From: Paenibacillus sp.
Lineage (GTDB): Bacteria; Bacillota; Bacilli; Paenibacillales; YIM-B00363
Assembly (NCBI RefSeq): GCF_035645195.1
Contig: NZ_DASQNA010000015.1
Coordinates: forward strand, 1 to 64,000
DNA length: 64,000 nucleotides
Direction: 5' to 3'
Shown: one piece after another, positions 7,886-16,462 of the stretch
Position numbering within the stretch: the stretch's first letter is position 1
Layout: each line of letters begins with the position of its first letter
Notes under the pieces: model-generated
The model's database searches: none
Told to the model about the DNA's origin: nothing
Seen by the model: only the letters and a program-made list of their open reading frames with translations
Position numbers and translations under genes: made by a program

Positions 7886-9001
7886 CTATTCCAGGAAATC
7901 TTTAAGCCGTTTGCTGCGGCTCGGATGGCGAAGCTTGCGAAGCGCCTTCGCTTCGATTTGACGAATCCGCTCGCGCGTGACGCCGAACACTTTGCCGACC
8001 TCTTCGAGCGTACGCGTCCGGCCGTCGTCGAGTCCGAATCGCAGACGAAGCACGTTCTCCTCGCGCTCGGTGAGCGTATCCAGCACGTCCTCCAGCTGTT
8101 CCTTCAGCAGCTCGTATGCGGCCGCGTCCGCCGGAGCGAGCGCCTCTTGATCCTCGATGAAGTCGCCGAGGTGGCTGTCGTCTTCTTCGCCGATCGGCGT
8201 TTCCAGCGAGACAGGCTCCTGCGCGATTTTCATAATTTCGCGAACCTTCTCCGTGCTGAGATCCATCTCTTTGGCGATCTCTTCCGGCGTAGGCTCCCGG
8301 CCGAACTCCTGCAGCAGCTGGCGCGACACCCGGATAAGCTTGTTAATCGTCTCCACCATATGTACGGGGATCCGGATCGTGCGCGCTTGGTCCGCGATGG
8401 CGCGGGTGATCGCTTGGCGAATCCACCACGTCGCGTAGGTGCTGAATTTAAATCCTTTGTCATGATCGAACTTTTCGACCGCTTTAATGAGACCCATGTT
8501 GCCTTCCTGGATCAAATCGAGGAACAGCATGCCGCGGCCCACGTACCGCTTCGCGATGCTGACGACGAGGCGCAGGTTCGCTTCCGCGAGCCGGCGTTTC
8601 GCTTCTTCGTCGCCCTGTTCGATCCGCTTCGCAAGCTCGATCTCGTCTTCGGCGGAGAGGAGCGGCACGCGCCCGATCTCCTTCAAATACATCCGAACAG
8701 GATCGTTGATTTTTACGCCCGGCGGCAGCGACAAATCTTCGTCGAATTGGAAATCGTCATGCTCGTCGTCCGGAAGCGCCATGCCCCCGTCCTCGTTTTC
8801 GTTCACGACTTCGATGCCTTGCTCGGCGAGCACCTCGAAAAACTCGTCGATTTGTTCCGGGTCCTGATCGAACGGGGACAATCGCTCCGTAATATCTTTA
8901 TACGTCAGCGTCGACCGCTTCTTCCCTTGTTCGATCAGTTGTTCTTTGACTTGCTCCAGGGTCAATTCGGTCTCCTGCTCCGTATGCTGTTCGTTCGTCA
9001 T
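7886..9001 (-). CDS. sigA: RNA polymerase primary sigma factor SigA (RpoD)
   Basis: 371 residues, equal to B. subtilis SigA. Region 1.1 fills the acidic N-terminus; region 1.2 begins at [11 protein letters not shown]; region 2 includes [19 protein letters not shown] (core binding) and [14 protein letters not shown] (-10 recognition, with the melting aromatics); region 3 follows; region 4 has the [16 protein letters not shown] and [21 protein letters not shown] helix-turn-helix for -35 contact. Start ATG has AGGAGGGAG upstream. It follows dnaG by 18 bp, the classical macromolecular synthesis operon linking replication priming and the housekeeping sigma factor. Confidence 0.98.
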   Translation of the reverse strand: MTNEQHTEQETELTLEQVKEQLIEQGKKRSTLTYKDITERLSPFDQDPEQIDEFFEVLAEQGIEVVNENEDGGMALPDDEHDDFQFDEDLSLPPGVKINDPVRMYLKEIGRVPLLSAEDEIELAKRIEQGDEEAKRRLAEANLRLVVSIAKRYVGRGMLFLDLIQEGNMGLIKAVEKFDHDKGFKFSTYATWWIRQAITRAIADQARTIRIPVHMVETINKLIRVSRQLLQEFGREPTPEEIAKEMDLSTEKVREIMKIAQEPVSLETPIGEEDDSHLGDFIEDQEALAPADAAAYELLKEQLEDVLDTLTEREENVLRLRFGLDDGRTRTLEEVGKVFGVTRERIRQIEAKALRKLRHPSRSKRLKDFLE

Positions 9002-9019
9002 TCGACAACTCCCTCCTCC

Positions 9020-10855
9020 CTAGATCCGTTGACCAAGCGACTTGAGCTCCTTCTCTAGGGTAATGATCTCGATTCCGATCTGCGCGGCGGCGCCGAAATC
9101 CGACGCTCGCTCGGCTCTTGCAAGCTTCTGTTGCATTTGCTTCAATTTCTGCACTAAGCCCTGTTTGCGGATTTCCGTCAGGCAATCCTCGAGCACTTTA
9201 TCGTTCGCTGCGTCCTGCGGGTAGGAGAGCAAAATCGAGCTGGCCTCCGCTTCGAGCGCGTCGTCGTGCAAGGTGGCGACGAACCCGCTCGGATTCGGAG
9301 CCTTGCCTTCGGCATAGTAAGCATATAAATAAGCAGCGATCGCCGCATGAGCTTCCACGTGAAATTCGTCGCCCACTTGATCTTGGACGAGCCGTGCGAC
9401 ATCTTCGCTGTGCATCATCGCGGAAAGCAGCTGTCGTTCCGCCGCGATGTACGCCGGCCGCAGCGTCGGCACCGGCGGGGCCGGGGGGCCCTTTTCATTC
9501 ATATCAGTATTCCACGGAATTTCGTTCTTATCCCCGGGGCCTCTCATTTTCTGCCGGATTTCATGCATTTCTTGTTTCAAAGTTTCAAAGGCGTATCCGG
9601 TTTCCGAAGCGACGTCCCGCAGATAATGTTCCCGCTCCGTCGGCGATTCCAGAGCGGCCACGATCCGAAGCGCGGCTCTCGCGAACGACAGTCTGCTCCC
9701 GTCATCTTGTAGTGTATGTTCCTTCTTTAAATATAGTATTTTATATTTTGTCGAAGAAACCGCCTGACGGATGACGCTCGACAGGAACGCTTCGGGGCCG
9801 TATGTCGAAATGTATTCGTCGGGATCTTTCCCTTCGGGCAGCAGCGCCACTTCCGCTTTCATGCCGACCTTTTCGCACAAAAGCACGCATTTATGCGCCG
9901 CGGCTTGTCCCGCGCGGTCCCCGTCGTAACAGATCAGCACCGAATCGCAATACCGTTTGAGCAAAGCTACATGCGACTCCGACAAGGCCGTGCCGAGCGT
10001 CGCTACCCCGTTCTCCACCCCCGCTTCCCTCGCCTTGATGACGTCCACCATGCCCTCGAACAGAACCGCCTGCCGCGATTTGCGAATGGCGGCTTTCGAC
10101 AGATGGAGCGGATACAACACCTTGTTTTTCTGGAACAAGGGCGTCTCCGGTGAATGCAAATATTTCGGCTGCGCATCCCCTACCGCGCGGCCGTTAAAGG
10201 CGATGATTTTGCCGCCGGCGTCCCAAATCGGAAACATGACGCGATCGCGAAATCTGTCGAACCAGCCCTCGCTTTCCCGAGCGACGATCAGTCCCGCGCG
10301 CTCCGCAACTTGCGGCGGGTACCCTTTCGTCTGGAGAAATTGCGTCAAGCTGTCCCACAACGGAGGCGCAAAGCCGATTTGGTATTCGTCGATCATCTTC
10401 TGGGTAAAACCGCGCCTCTTCAAATACGCGTAAGCCGCTTGCCCCTGCTCCGTGCCGCCGAGCACGAAGTGGAAAAACTTCGCGGACTCCTCGTTGGCGG
10501 CGACATACCGAACCGCCTCTCTTTGCTCCGGCGTCATCTCGCTCGGCGCGGGCGCGAAATCGAAAGCGATGCCCGCTTCCTCGGCGAGCGCGCGAACCGC
10601 TTCCGGGAACGACAACCCTTCGGATTTCATCAGAAACCGAATGGCGTTGCCTCCCGTGCCGCAACCGTAGCAGTAGAAAATCCGCTTCTCCGGCGTGACG
10701 TGAAAAGAGGGCGTTCTTTCGGAATGGAAGGGGCATAATCCGAGAAAGCCTCGACCGCTTTTGGACAATTTCACGGTGCGTCCGATCAGCTCCGCGATGT
10801 CCGTTTTGTCCAATACCGCCTGAATGACGCTCTCCGGAATCGAACCTGTCCTCAT
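9020..10855 (-). CDS. dnaG: DNA primase DnaG
   Basis: 611 residues. The N-terminal CHC2 zinc finger is intact (CPFHSERTPSF ... FYCYGCGTGG, residues about 40-64). The central catalytic core holds EGYP-like and Toprim motifs (LFEGMVDVIKAREAG, then SVLICYDGDRAGQAA with the metal-binding acidic residues). The C-terminal region (from about 455) is the helicase-interaction domain expected to bind DnaB/DnaC-type helicase. It makes RNA primers at the replication fork. Located between yqxD and sigA as in B. subtilis. Confidence 0.98.
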   Translation of the reverse strand: MRTGSIPESVIQAVLDKTDIAELIGRTVKLSKSGRGFLGLCPFHSERTPSFHVTPEKRIFYCYGCGTGGNAIRFLMKSEGLSFPEAVRALAEEAGIAFDFAPAPSEMTPEQREAVRYVAANEESAKFFHFVLGGTEQGQAAYAYLKRRGFTQKMIDEYQIGFAPPLWDSLTQFLQTKGYPPQVAERAGLIVARESEGWFDRFRDRVMFPIWDAGGKIIAFNGRAVGDAQPKYLHSPETPLFQKNKVLYPLHLSKAAIRKSRQAVLFEGMVDVIKAREAGVENGVATLGTALSESHVALLKRYCDSVLICYDGDRAGQAAAHKCVLLCEKVGMKAEVALLPEGKDPDEYISTYGPEAFLSSVIRQAVSSTKYKILYLKKEHTLQDDGSRLSFARAALRIVAALESPTEREHYLRDVASETGYAFETLKQEMHEIRQKMRGPGDKNEIPWNTDMNEKGPPAPPVPTLRPAYIAAERQLLSAMMHSEDVARLVQDQVGDEFHVEAHAAIAAYLYAYYAEGKAPNPSGFVATLHDDALEAEASSILLSYPQDAANDKVLEDCLTEIRKQGLVQKLKQMQQKLARAERASDFGAAAQIGIEIITLEKELKSLGQRI

Positions 10856-10897
10856 GACCTCTTCACCACGTTCCGAAATTGCAAATATTAGTATTCG

Positions 10898-11368
10898 CTA
10901 TGATGAACCATTCTCCTGCAACCTCGACAAAACTTTTGTCAAAACGTGTAGAAACTTGTCTCGGTCTTCTTTCGTGAACGGCCTCGGCCCCCTCGTTCTC
11001 CCGCCGGACCGCCGCACCTTCGCCGAATGATGGCGTTCCTCGAGAAGCCGGTCGATGTTGTCGTTCGTAAACATCGTCCCGCGCGGGGACAGCACCGTCG
11101 TCCGCTTGGCGAGGCCGATCGTCGCGAGACCGTAATCGCCGGTGACGAGCACGTCCCCCGGCGCCAGCCGATTCGCGATATACAAGTCGGCGGATTGGTT
11201 CGACGCGTCCACCTGTACGTTCGTCACGCCCGGCAGGTCGGGCAGCCGATGGTTGTACGACGACACCATCCAAGCCGGGATGCCGAACCGGACGGCGACG
11301 GCCGAAATTTCTTCCTTCACCGGACAAGCGTCGGCGTCTACGACGATCTTCGGCTTCGCCGCGTCCAT
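10898..11368 (-). CDS. yqxD: YaiI/YqxD family protein (DUF188)
   Basis: 156 residues with the DUF188 hallmarks: IVVDADACPVK at the N-terminus, VTGDYGLA in the middle and a basic SGGRTRGPRPF segment before the C-terminal helix. The conserved Asp cluster suggests a PIN-like nuclease fold, but activity has not been shown for the family. It lies upstream of dnaG, the standard Bacillales position, with a 42-bp gap, and probably starts the dnaG-sigA transcript. Start ATG has a modest GGCGGTGA site. Confidence 0.92.
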   Translation of the reverse strand: MDAAKPKIVVDADACPVKEEISAVAVRFGIPAWMVSSYNHRLPDLPGVTNVQVDASNQSADLYIANRLAPGDVLVTGDYGLATIGLAKRTTVLSPRGTMFTNDNIDRLLEERHHSAKVRRSGGRTRGPRPFTKEDRDKFLHVLTKVLSRLQENGSS

Positions 11369-11425
11369 GATGCGTTCACCGCCGTTCCTTCGATGAAATA
11401 AAATCGAGTCCTTACTAATATATAC

Positions 11426-11462
11426 GAGGGCGTCACGGAAAACTCCTGCTTCCGGCGCCCTC
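11426..11462 (-). terminator. Possible terminator after glyS
   Basis: GAGGGCG pairs with CGCCCTC and an inner GGAA/TTCC pair lies in the loop. The T tract behind it is poor (TATATATT), so it may instead be part of the yqxD promoter region. Confidence 0.35.
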
Positions 11463-11480
11463 GCGAAAAAGTTGTCGAGT

Positions 11481-12866
11481 TTAGAACGCGATCTTGCTAG
11501 CCAAATACGCCGGAAGGTCCGCGATCGGCATGCGCACCTGCTCCATCGTGTCGCGGTCGCGAACGGTCACTTGACCGTCGGTTTCCGAATCGAAATCGTA
11601 CGTGATGCAAAACGGCGTGCCGATTTCGTCGTGGCGGCGGTACCGTTTGCCGATCGAGCCCGCGTCGTCGAAATCGACCATGAAGTCGGCCGCCAGCTTC
11701 TCGAACACCGCGCGCGCGCCGTCGTTCAGCTTCTTGGACAGCGGGAACACCGCCGCTTTGTACGGCGCCAGCGCAGGGTGCAGATGGAGCACGACGCGGC
11801 TGTCGTCGCCTTCGAGCTGCTGCTCTTCATACGCGTCGATGAGGAACGCGAGCGTGACGCGGTCGGCGCCGAGCGACGGCTCGATGCAGTACGGGACGTA
11901 CTTTTCGCCGGTCTCCTGGTCGTGATAATGGAAATCCTCGCCGGAGTGCTCCATGTGCTGCTTCAGGTCGTAATCGGTCCGGTCGGCGATGCCCCACAGC
12001 TCGCCCCAGCCGAACGGGAATTTGTACTCGATGTCGACCGTCGCGTTGCTGTAGTGGGACAATTCGTCCTCGGAATGGTCGCGCAAGCGGATGCTGTCTT
12101 CCTTCATGCCCAGCTTGAGCAGCCAGTCGCGGCAATACGCGCGCCAATATTCGAACCATTGCATATCTTCGCCCGGCTTGCAGAAAAACTCGAGCTCCAT
12201 CTGCTCGAACTCGCGCGTGCGGAACGTAAAGTTGCCCGGCGTAATTTCGTTCCGGAAGCTTTTGCCGATTTGGCCGATGCCGAACGGCAGCTTCTTGCGC
12301 ATCGTGCGCTGCACGTTTTTGAAGTTGACGAAAATGCCCTGCGCCGTCTCCGGACGCAAATACACTTCGTTCGCGCTGGACGCCGTGACGCCTTGGTGCG
12401 TCTTGAACATTAGGTTGAACTGGCGGATGTCCGTATAGTCGAACGCGCCGCAGTCCGGACATACGATGTGATGCTCTCGGATCAGGTCCATCATTTGGTC
12501 GAACGTCATGCCGTCGACGATAATTTCTTGCCCTTTCTCGGCGAGCGCGTTTTCGATCAGCTTATCGGCCCGGTGGCGCGACTTGCACTGCTTGCAGTCG
12601 ATCATCGGGTCGTTGAAGTTGCCGACGTGACCGGAGGCGACCCACGTTTGCGGGTTCATCAAAATCGCCGCGTCGAGGCCGACGTTATACGGCGACTCTT
12701 GGATAAACTTTTTCCACCAAGCGCGTTTGATGTTGTTTTTCAGTTCGACGCCGAGCGGCCCGTAATCCCACGTATTCGCGAGACCCCCGTAAATTTCCGA
12801 GCCCGGAAAAATAAAGCCTCGGTGTTTGGCTAACGCCGTTACTGCGTCCATCGTTGTCGCTGACAT
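11481..12866 (-). CDS. glyS: Glycyl-tRNA synthetase, single-chain (alpha2) type
   Basis: 461 residues; a class II synthetase that charges tRNA-Gly. Motif regions are clear: [20 protein letters not shown] at the N-terminus, a zinc-type CKQC ... CPDCG insertion, [32 protein letters not shown] (motif 2) and IEPSLGADR (motif 3), then the anticodon-binding domain ([16 protein letters not shown]). This is the archaeal/eukaryal-like homodimer, not the two-gene GlyQ/GlyS enzyme that B. subtilis keeps at this same locus. Start ATG lies behind AAGGAGAG and a T-box leader. The ccpN and yqfL genes found next to it in B. subtilis are absent. Confidence 0.97.
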   Translation of the reverse strand: MSATTMDAVTALAKHRGFIFPGSEIYGGLANTWDYGPLGVELKNNIKRAWWKKFIQESPYNVGLDAAILMNPQTWVASGHVGNFNDPMIDCKQCKSRHRADKLIENALAEKGQEIIVDGMTFDQMMDLIREHHIVCPDCGAFDYTDIRQFNLMFKTHQGVTASSANEVYLRPETAQGIFVNFKNVQRTMRKKLPFGIGQIGKSFRNEITPGNFTFRTREFEQMELEFFCKPGEDMQWFEYWRAYCRDWLLKLGMKEDSIRLRDHSEDELSHYSNATVDIEYKFPFGWGELWGIADRTDYDLKQHMEHSGEDFHYHDQETGEKYVPYCIEPSLGADRVTLAFLIDAYEEQQLEGDDSRVVLHLHPALAPYKAAVFPLSKKLNDGARAVFEKLAADFMVDFDDAGSIGKRYRRHDEIGTPFCITYDFDSETDGQVTVRDRDTMEQVRMPIADLPAYLASKIAF

Positions 12867-12890
12867 GTTTCGTTTTCTCTCCTTATATGC

Positions 12891-12936
12891 AAAAATCCCG
12901 TCTCTACGCCCGTTGACACGGACGTAGGGACGGGTT
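12891..12936 (-). terminator. T-box terminator hairpin of the glyS leader
   Basis: CCCGTC.CTACG..CCGT pairs with its complement over about 17 bp with a TGAC-like loop and is followed by TTTTT on the minus strand, 25 bp before glyS. Formation is expected when tRNA-Gly is charged. Confidence 0.85.
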
Positions 12937-12942
12937 TGTTTT

Positions 12943-13129
12943 CCCGCGGTTCCACCCTACTTGGCGCATCGATGTGCGCCCGCCTTTCGTTCGACAAACC
13001 CGCCGCTCCGAGAACGCCTTCGCTTACGGCACGGACCCGGGCTTTCACCATCCCCGGTCGCTGCGCTCCGCCGCGCATAAGCTACTTGTTTTCCCTTCAA
13101 CGCGTAACGCGTATGTCACTTCATACTAT
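12943..13129 (-). promoter_or_regulatory. T-box riboswitch controlling glyS
   Basis: The leader contains the T-box core AGGGTGGAACCGCGG at about 12943-12958, which binds the free 3' end of uncharged tRNA and forms the antiterminator. Further upstream are a GGGAAAACAAGTAG stretch and GGTGAAAGCC-type internal loop elements of stem I. I could not fix the specifier codon with certainty; a glycine GGC/GGU would be expected. Transcription begins near 13129 from the promoter embedded in the end of recO. Confidence 0.9.
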
Positions 13130-13135
13130 TGGTGG

Positions 13136-13164
13136 ATTATAACAACGTATCATGGCATTGTCAA
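13136..13164 (-). promoter_or_regulatory. Consensus SigA promoter of the glyS T-box leader
   Basis: TTGACA, exactly 17 bp, TATAAT on the minus strand. The -35 box overlaps the recO stop region, so glyS can be expressed apart from recO. Confidence 0.9.
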
Positions 13165-13949
13165 GACGTTTCGTTCGGTTCCGCGGGTTCGTCGTACACC
13201 GCTTCGATCTGGTCCAAGACGGCGCGAGTTTTCAGCCGGACGTCGGCGTGCGCGTCCAAGTACCGGCGCAGCGCCTCCTTCAGCGCCCGCTTCGTGGCGG
13301 GCTTCACGCTGACGTCGCCGATGCGGCGAAGGTCGGCGCGCTGCAGCACCGGCAGCAGCCGAATCGCTCCCGGCGGCAGCGGCATCCGGTCCGCGCGGTC
13401 CGCCGCGCATCTCGCGCAGACGAGGCCGCCCGCCGAAGCGCTCCAGTATGCTTTCTCCTCCGGCTGCGGAACCCGCCCGCACTCGGCGCATTCGCTCGTC
13501 AGCGGCGCGAAGCCGGCGAACTGCGCCAGCTTCAGCTCGAGCATGGCGGCGACGACCGCCGGATCTTTGCCCGCCGAGAGCGCTTCGTACGCCGCTTTCA
13601 GCTGCTCGAACAAAAACTGGCTCGCCTCCCCGTCGGGCACGAGCCGGTCCGTCAATTCGGCGAAATACGCCGCGTACGCCGATGCGCGCAAATCGCCGCG
13701 AATGCCGGAGAAGCCGTCCAGCAGCTCCGCCGAGTTGAGCGTGCCGAGCCCGCTCGCCTGCGATTTGTAAAACACGAAATCTCCGTATGTATACAGCTGG
13801 GTGACGGCAGCGTGACGGCTGCGCGCCTTCTTCGCCCCGCGGACCATCACCCCGACTTTCCCGACCTCGCCGGTAAACAGCGTGACAATCAGATTGCCTT
13901 CGCCGTACGCGACGGATCGGATGACGATTCCCTCTACTCGGTATAACAT
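13161..13949 (-). CDS. recO: DNA repair protein RecO
   Basis: 262 residues. The N-terminal OB fold begins YRVEGIVIRSVAYGEGNLIVTLFT, and the middle is helical. A zinc site is seen as CAECG ... CARCA (residues about 156-182). RecO loads RecA with RecR at gaps and anneals single strands. Its start lies inside the last codons of yqzL (16-bp overlap), which argues for coupled translation and fixes the ATG. Position between era/yqzL and glyRS is as in Bacillus. Confidence 0.96.
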   Translation of the reverse strand: MLYRVEGIVIRSVAYGEGNLIVTLFTGEVGKVGVMVRGAKKARSRHAAVTQLYTYGDFVFYKSQASGLGTLNSAELLDGFSGIRGDLRASAYAAYFAELTDRLVPDGEASQFLFEQLKAAYEALSAGKDPAVVAAMLELKLAQFAGFAPLTSECAECGRVPQPEEKAYWSASAGGLVCARCAADRADRMPLPPGAIRLLPVLQRADLRRIGDVSVKPATKRALKEALRRYLDAHADVRLKTRAVLDQIEAVYDEPAEPNETS

Positions 13950-14086
13950 GCCTCGGTTTCATCTTCCCCCGGGATCGCGTCCATGTCGATACCGGAAACG
14001 GCCTTCACCTGGTCCCATTCGCGGTATAGCATATAAGCATCTACATCCCCAGTCAAAGTAAAATACGTCCACGAAAAATCTCGCAT
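13934..14086 (-). CDS. yqzL: YqzL family small protein
   Basis: A 50-residue protein beginning MRDFSWTYFTLTGDVDAYML, which matches the short YqzL family found between era and recO in Bacillales. An AAAGGGATG site precedes the ATG. The gene is acidic at its C-terminus and overlaps the recO start by 16 bp. Function is unknown. The strict conservation of position and the aromatic N-terminus make this a real gene despite its length. Confidence 0.88.
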   Translation of the reverse strand: MRDFSWTYFTLTGDVDAYMLYREWDQVKAVSGIDMDAIPGEDETEACYTE

Positions 14087-14209
14087 CCGAATTCATCCCT
14101 TTCGCCTGTGGTGTGACATGACGCTATGGTCTTAGGATGGGATGGGAGCGTGTTTCCTATGCCTTGTAATAGATGGGAAAGGCGCGCGCGAATAACGAAT
14201 CGGCTCGCG

Positions 14210-15124
14210 TCAATCGTTGCGGAAGCCGAGATCCTTAAGCACGTGCTCGGTGTTCCGCCAATCTTTTTTCACCTTGACCCACAGCTCCAGGAAAATGCGC
14301 GAGCCGAGCAGCGCTTCGATATCTTTGCGCGCCGCTTCGCCGATTTGCTTCAGCAGAGCGCCCTTCTTGCCGATGATGATCGGCTTTTGGGAATCGCGCT
14401 CGACGTAGATGACTGCGGAAATGTCGACGACGCCGTTGTCCCGCACGCTCATCGCTTCGATCGCGACCGCGACCGAGTGCGGTATTTCTTCCCGCGTCAG
14501 GTGCAAAATTTTCTCGCGGATCATTTCCGCGCATACGAACTGCTCCGGGTGATCCGTCACCTGATCGGCCGGATAATATTGCGGGCCTTCCGGCAAATAC
14601 TTGGTCAGCTGCTCGAGCAGCGTCGAGACGTTGTTGCCCTGGAGCGCGGACACCGGCACGATTTCGGCGAACTCGTACAAATCTTTGTACTGCGCGATGA
14701 CCGGCAGCAGCGCTTCCGGATGCACCTTGTCGATTTTGTTCAGACCGAGCACGACCGGGGTGCGCACGTTTTTCAGCTGTTCGACGATGTACCGGTCGCC
14801 GCCGCCGAGGCCGGCCTCGACGTCCACGAGAAACAGAACGACGTCGACCTCCTTCAACGTGTCGGTCGCCGCCTTCACCATGTAATTGCCGAGCTTCGAC
14901 TCCGGCTTATGGATGCCGGGCGTATCGAGAAACACCATTTGCGACGTATCGGTCGTGTACACGCCGTGAATTTTGTTCCGCGTCGTCTGGGGCTTGTCCG
15001 ACATGATGGCGATCTTTTGGCCGATGATTTGGTTCATCAACGTCGATTTGCCCACGTTCGGCCGCCCGATGATCGTGACGAAGCCGGAGCGGAACGCTTT
15101 TTTACCGTGTTGATTCTGATTCAT
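14210..15124 (-). CDS. era: GTPase Era
   Basis: 304 residues. G domain: GRPNVGKST (G1), DTPGIHK (G3) and NKID (G4); the C-terminal KH domain includes the [16 protein letters not shown] loop that binds the 3' end of 16S rRNA. Era assists 30S assembly. The start MNQNQ overlaps the stop of cdd by 4 bp (ATGA). A longer open frame upstream overlaps cdd and is rejected. Confidence 0.97.
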   Translation of the reverse strand: MNQNQHGKKAFRSGFVTIIGRPNVGKSTLMNQIIGQKIAIMSDKPQTTRNKIHGVYTTDTSQMVFLDTPGIHKPESKLGNYMVKAATDTLKEVDVVLFLVDVEAGLGGGDRYIVEQLKNVRTPVVLGLNKIDKVHPEALLPVIAQYKDLYEFAEIVPVSALQGNNVSTLLEQLTKYLPEGPQYYPADQVTDHPEQFVCAEMIREKILHLTREEIPHSVAVAIEAMSVRDNGVVDISAVIYVERDSQKPIIIGKKGALLKQIGEAARKDIEALLGSRIFLELWVKVKKDWRNTEHVLKDLGFRND

Positions 15125-15534
15125 GCAGGACCGTTCCCTTCCAGGACGAAGGCGCCAGGCAGCAGCTCCGCCACCGTCATCACCATGACGTCTCCGCGCA
15201 AATTGCTCATGATGACCGGCATATCCGGCGGGCACAGCTCGGACAGCACCTGCCGGCATACGCCGCACGGCGTGCACGGGCCGGCCGTGTCGGCGACGAC
15301 CGCGATCGCTTGGAACGCCCGCGGCGGCACGCCGTCCGCGATCGCGCGGAACGCCGCCGTCCGCTCGGCGCAGTTCGTCGGGCCGAGCGCGCCGTTTTCG
15401 ACGTTGCAGCCGTAATGGATATGCCCTTGCGCGTCGAGCAGGGCGCTGCCGACCGCGAATTTCGAATAAGGAACGTATGCCCGCTTGCGGGCTTCCAGCG
15501 CGTGGTGCAGCAGTTCTTCGTAACTCATCTGCAT
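15121..15534 (-). CDS. cdd: Cytidine deaminase
   Basis: 137 residues, homotetrameric type. Active-site motifs: [18 protein letters not shown], with the catalytic Glu and first zinc Cys, and [10 protein letters not shown] with the other two zinc Cys ligands. It converts (deoxy)cytidine to (deoxy)uridine for pyrimidine salvage. The ATG follows AGAGGG. Sits between era and dgkA as in B. subtilis. Confidence 0.96.
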   Translation of the reverse strand: MQMSYEELLHHALEARKRAYVPYSKFAVGSALLDAQGHIHYGCNVENGALGPTNCAERTAAFRAIADGVPPRAFQAIAVVADTAGPCTPCGVCRQVLSELCPPDMPVIMSNLRGDVMVMTVAELLPGAFVLEGNGPA

Positions 15535-15572
15535 CTATGTATCCCTCTGTTTCCCGGTGAAATGTACGTTTG

Positions 15573-15938
15573 TTACGCTCCGTTCCATCGCGTCAGCACC
15601 GCGGGCACGAGAACGACGGCCAAGACGACGAGCGAAAAGGCCGCCAGCACGAGCACCGCCCCCGCCGCGGCGTCCTTCGCCTGTCCCGCGAGCGGCTCGC
15701 GCGCGGTGCCCACCGTCAAATCGACGACCCGCTCGATCGCCGTATTGACCGCCTCGGCGCTGATCACGAGCGCGATGGCGAGCGCGACCCACAGCCATTC
15801 CGCGGCCGTGATGCGGCCGTATACGCCTAGCGCGACCGCGCCGGCCGCCGCCGCCAAATGAATACGCATATTGCGCTCGGCGCGCGCCGCGTGCACAAGC
15901 CCTTGCAGGGCGTATTTCAGGCCGATTCCCCGTTTCAC
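15573..15938 (-). CDS. dgkA: Diacylglycerol kinase family protein (probable undecaprenol kinase)
   Basis: 121 residues, three transmembrane helices. The family signature [13 protein letters not shown] lies at the end of the second helix, and KDAAAGAVL begins the third. Gram-positive DgkA proteins phosphorylate undecaprenol, feeding the lipid carrier pool for wall synthesis. GTG start, overlapping the ybeY stop by 4 bp (GTGA). Confidence 0.93.
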   Translation of the reverse strand: MKRGIGLKYALQGLVHAARAERNMRIHLAAAAGAVALGVYGRITAAEWLWVALAIALVISAEAVNTAIERVVDLTVGTAREPLAGQAKDAAAGAVLVLAAFSLVVLAVVLVPAVLTRWNGA

Positions 15939-16462
15939 CGGGACAGCCCCGCCTTGCCGAGCACGCGCTCCTGCTTCTCCGTCATGACGGCTTCCGCCGC
16001 CTCGTCCTGATGATCATAACCGATCAAATGGAGGAAGCCGTGCACGAACAAGAAGCCGAGCTCGCGCTCGAGCGAATGCCCGTACTCCTCCGCCTGGCGC
16101 TTCGCCGTCGCCGCCGAAATGACGATGTCGCCGATCGGTTCGTCCGGCAGCTCCACGAGCTCGCCTTCCTCGCCTTCGTCCGCGTCCGTCTCGTCCGCTT
16201 CGTCGCCGTAATGGATCGGCGCTTCGTCTCCGGCCGTCTCCAGCATCGAGAACGACAAGACGTCCGTCGACTTATCTAAGCCGCGGTACTGCGCGTTCAG
16301 CTCGCGGATCGATTCGTCGTCCACGATCGTGACCGACACGTCGCCCGTCTCGACGCCTTCGAGCTCGCCCGCGATCGCGAGCAGCTCCTCCAGCTTGTTT
16401 TCGAGCCCTTGAGGCAGCTCCACCTCGTCCTGCTCGTTCGCGAAATCCAATCGCAGCGTCAT
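15935..16462 (-). CDS. ybeY: Endoribonuclease YbeY
   Basis: 175 residues. The zinc-binding HGFLHLIGYDHQDE motif near the C-terminus is complete, and the middle has LNAQYRGLDKSTDVLSF. An acidic insertion of about 25 residues (rich in Asp/Glu) precedes PIGDIVIS, so it is somewhat longer than the B. subtilis protein. YbeY acts in 16S rRNA 3'-end maturation and ribosome quality control. Start MTLRLDF is preceded by GGAGGGAAC and overlaps the pgpH stop by 4 bp. Confidence 0.95.
   Translation of the reverse strand: MTLRLDFANEQDEVELPQGLENKLEELLAIAGELEGVETGDVSVTIVDDESIRELNAQYRGLDKSTDVLSFSMLETAGDEAPIHYGDEADETDADEGEEGELVELPDEPIGDIVISAATAKRQAEEYGHSLERELGFLFVHGFLHLIGYDHQDEAAEAVMTEKQERVLGKAGLSR

Noticed and set aside
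13150-13962. Second minus-strand frame overlapping recO
   Set aside because: RecO has its OB fold and zinc Cys pairs; the other frame is Arg-rich.
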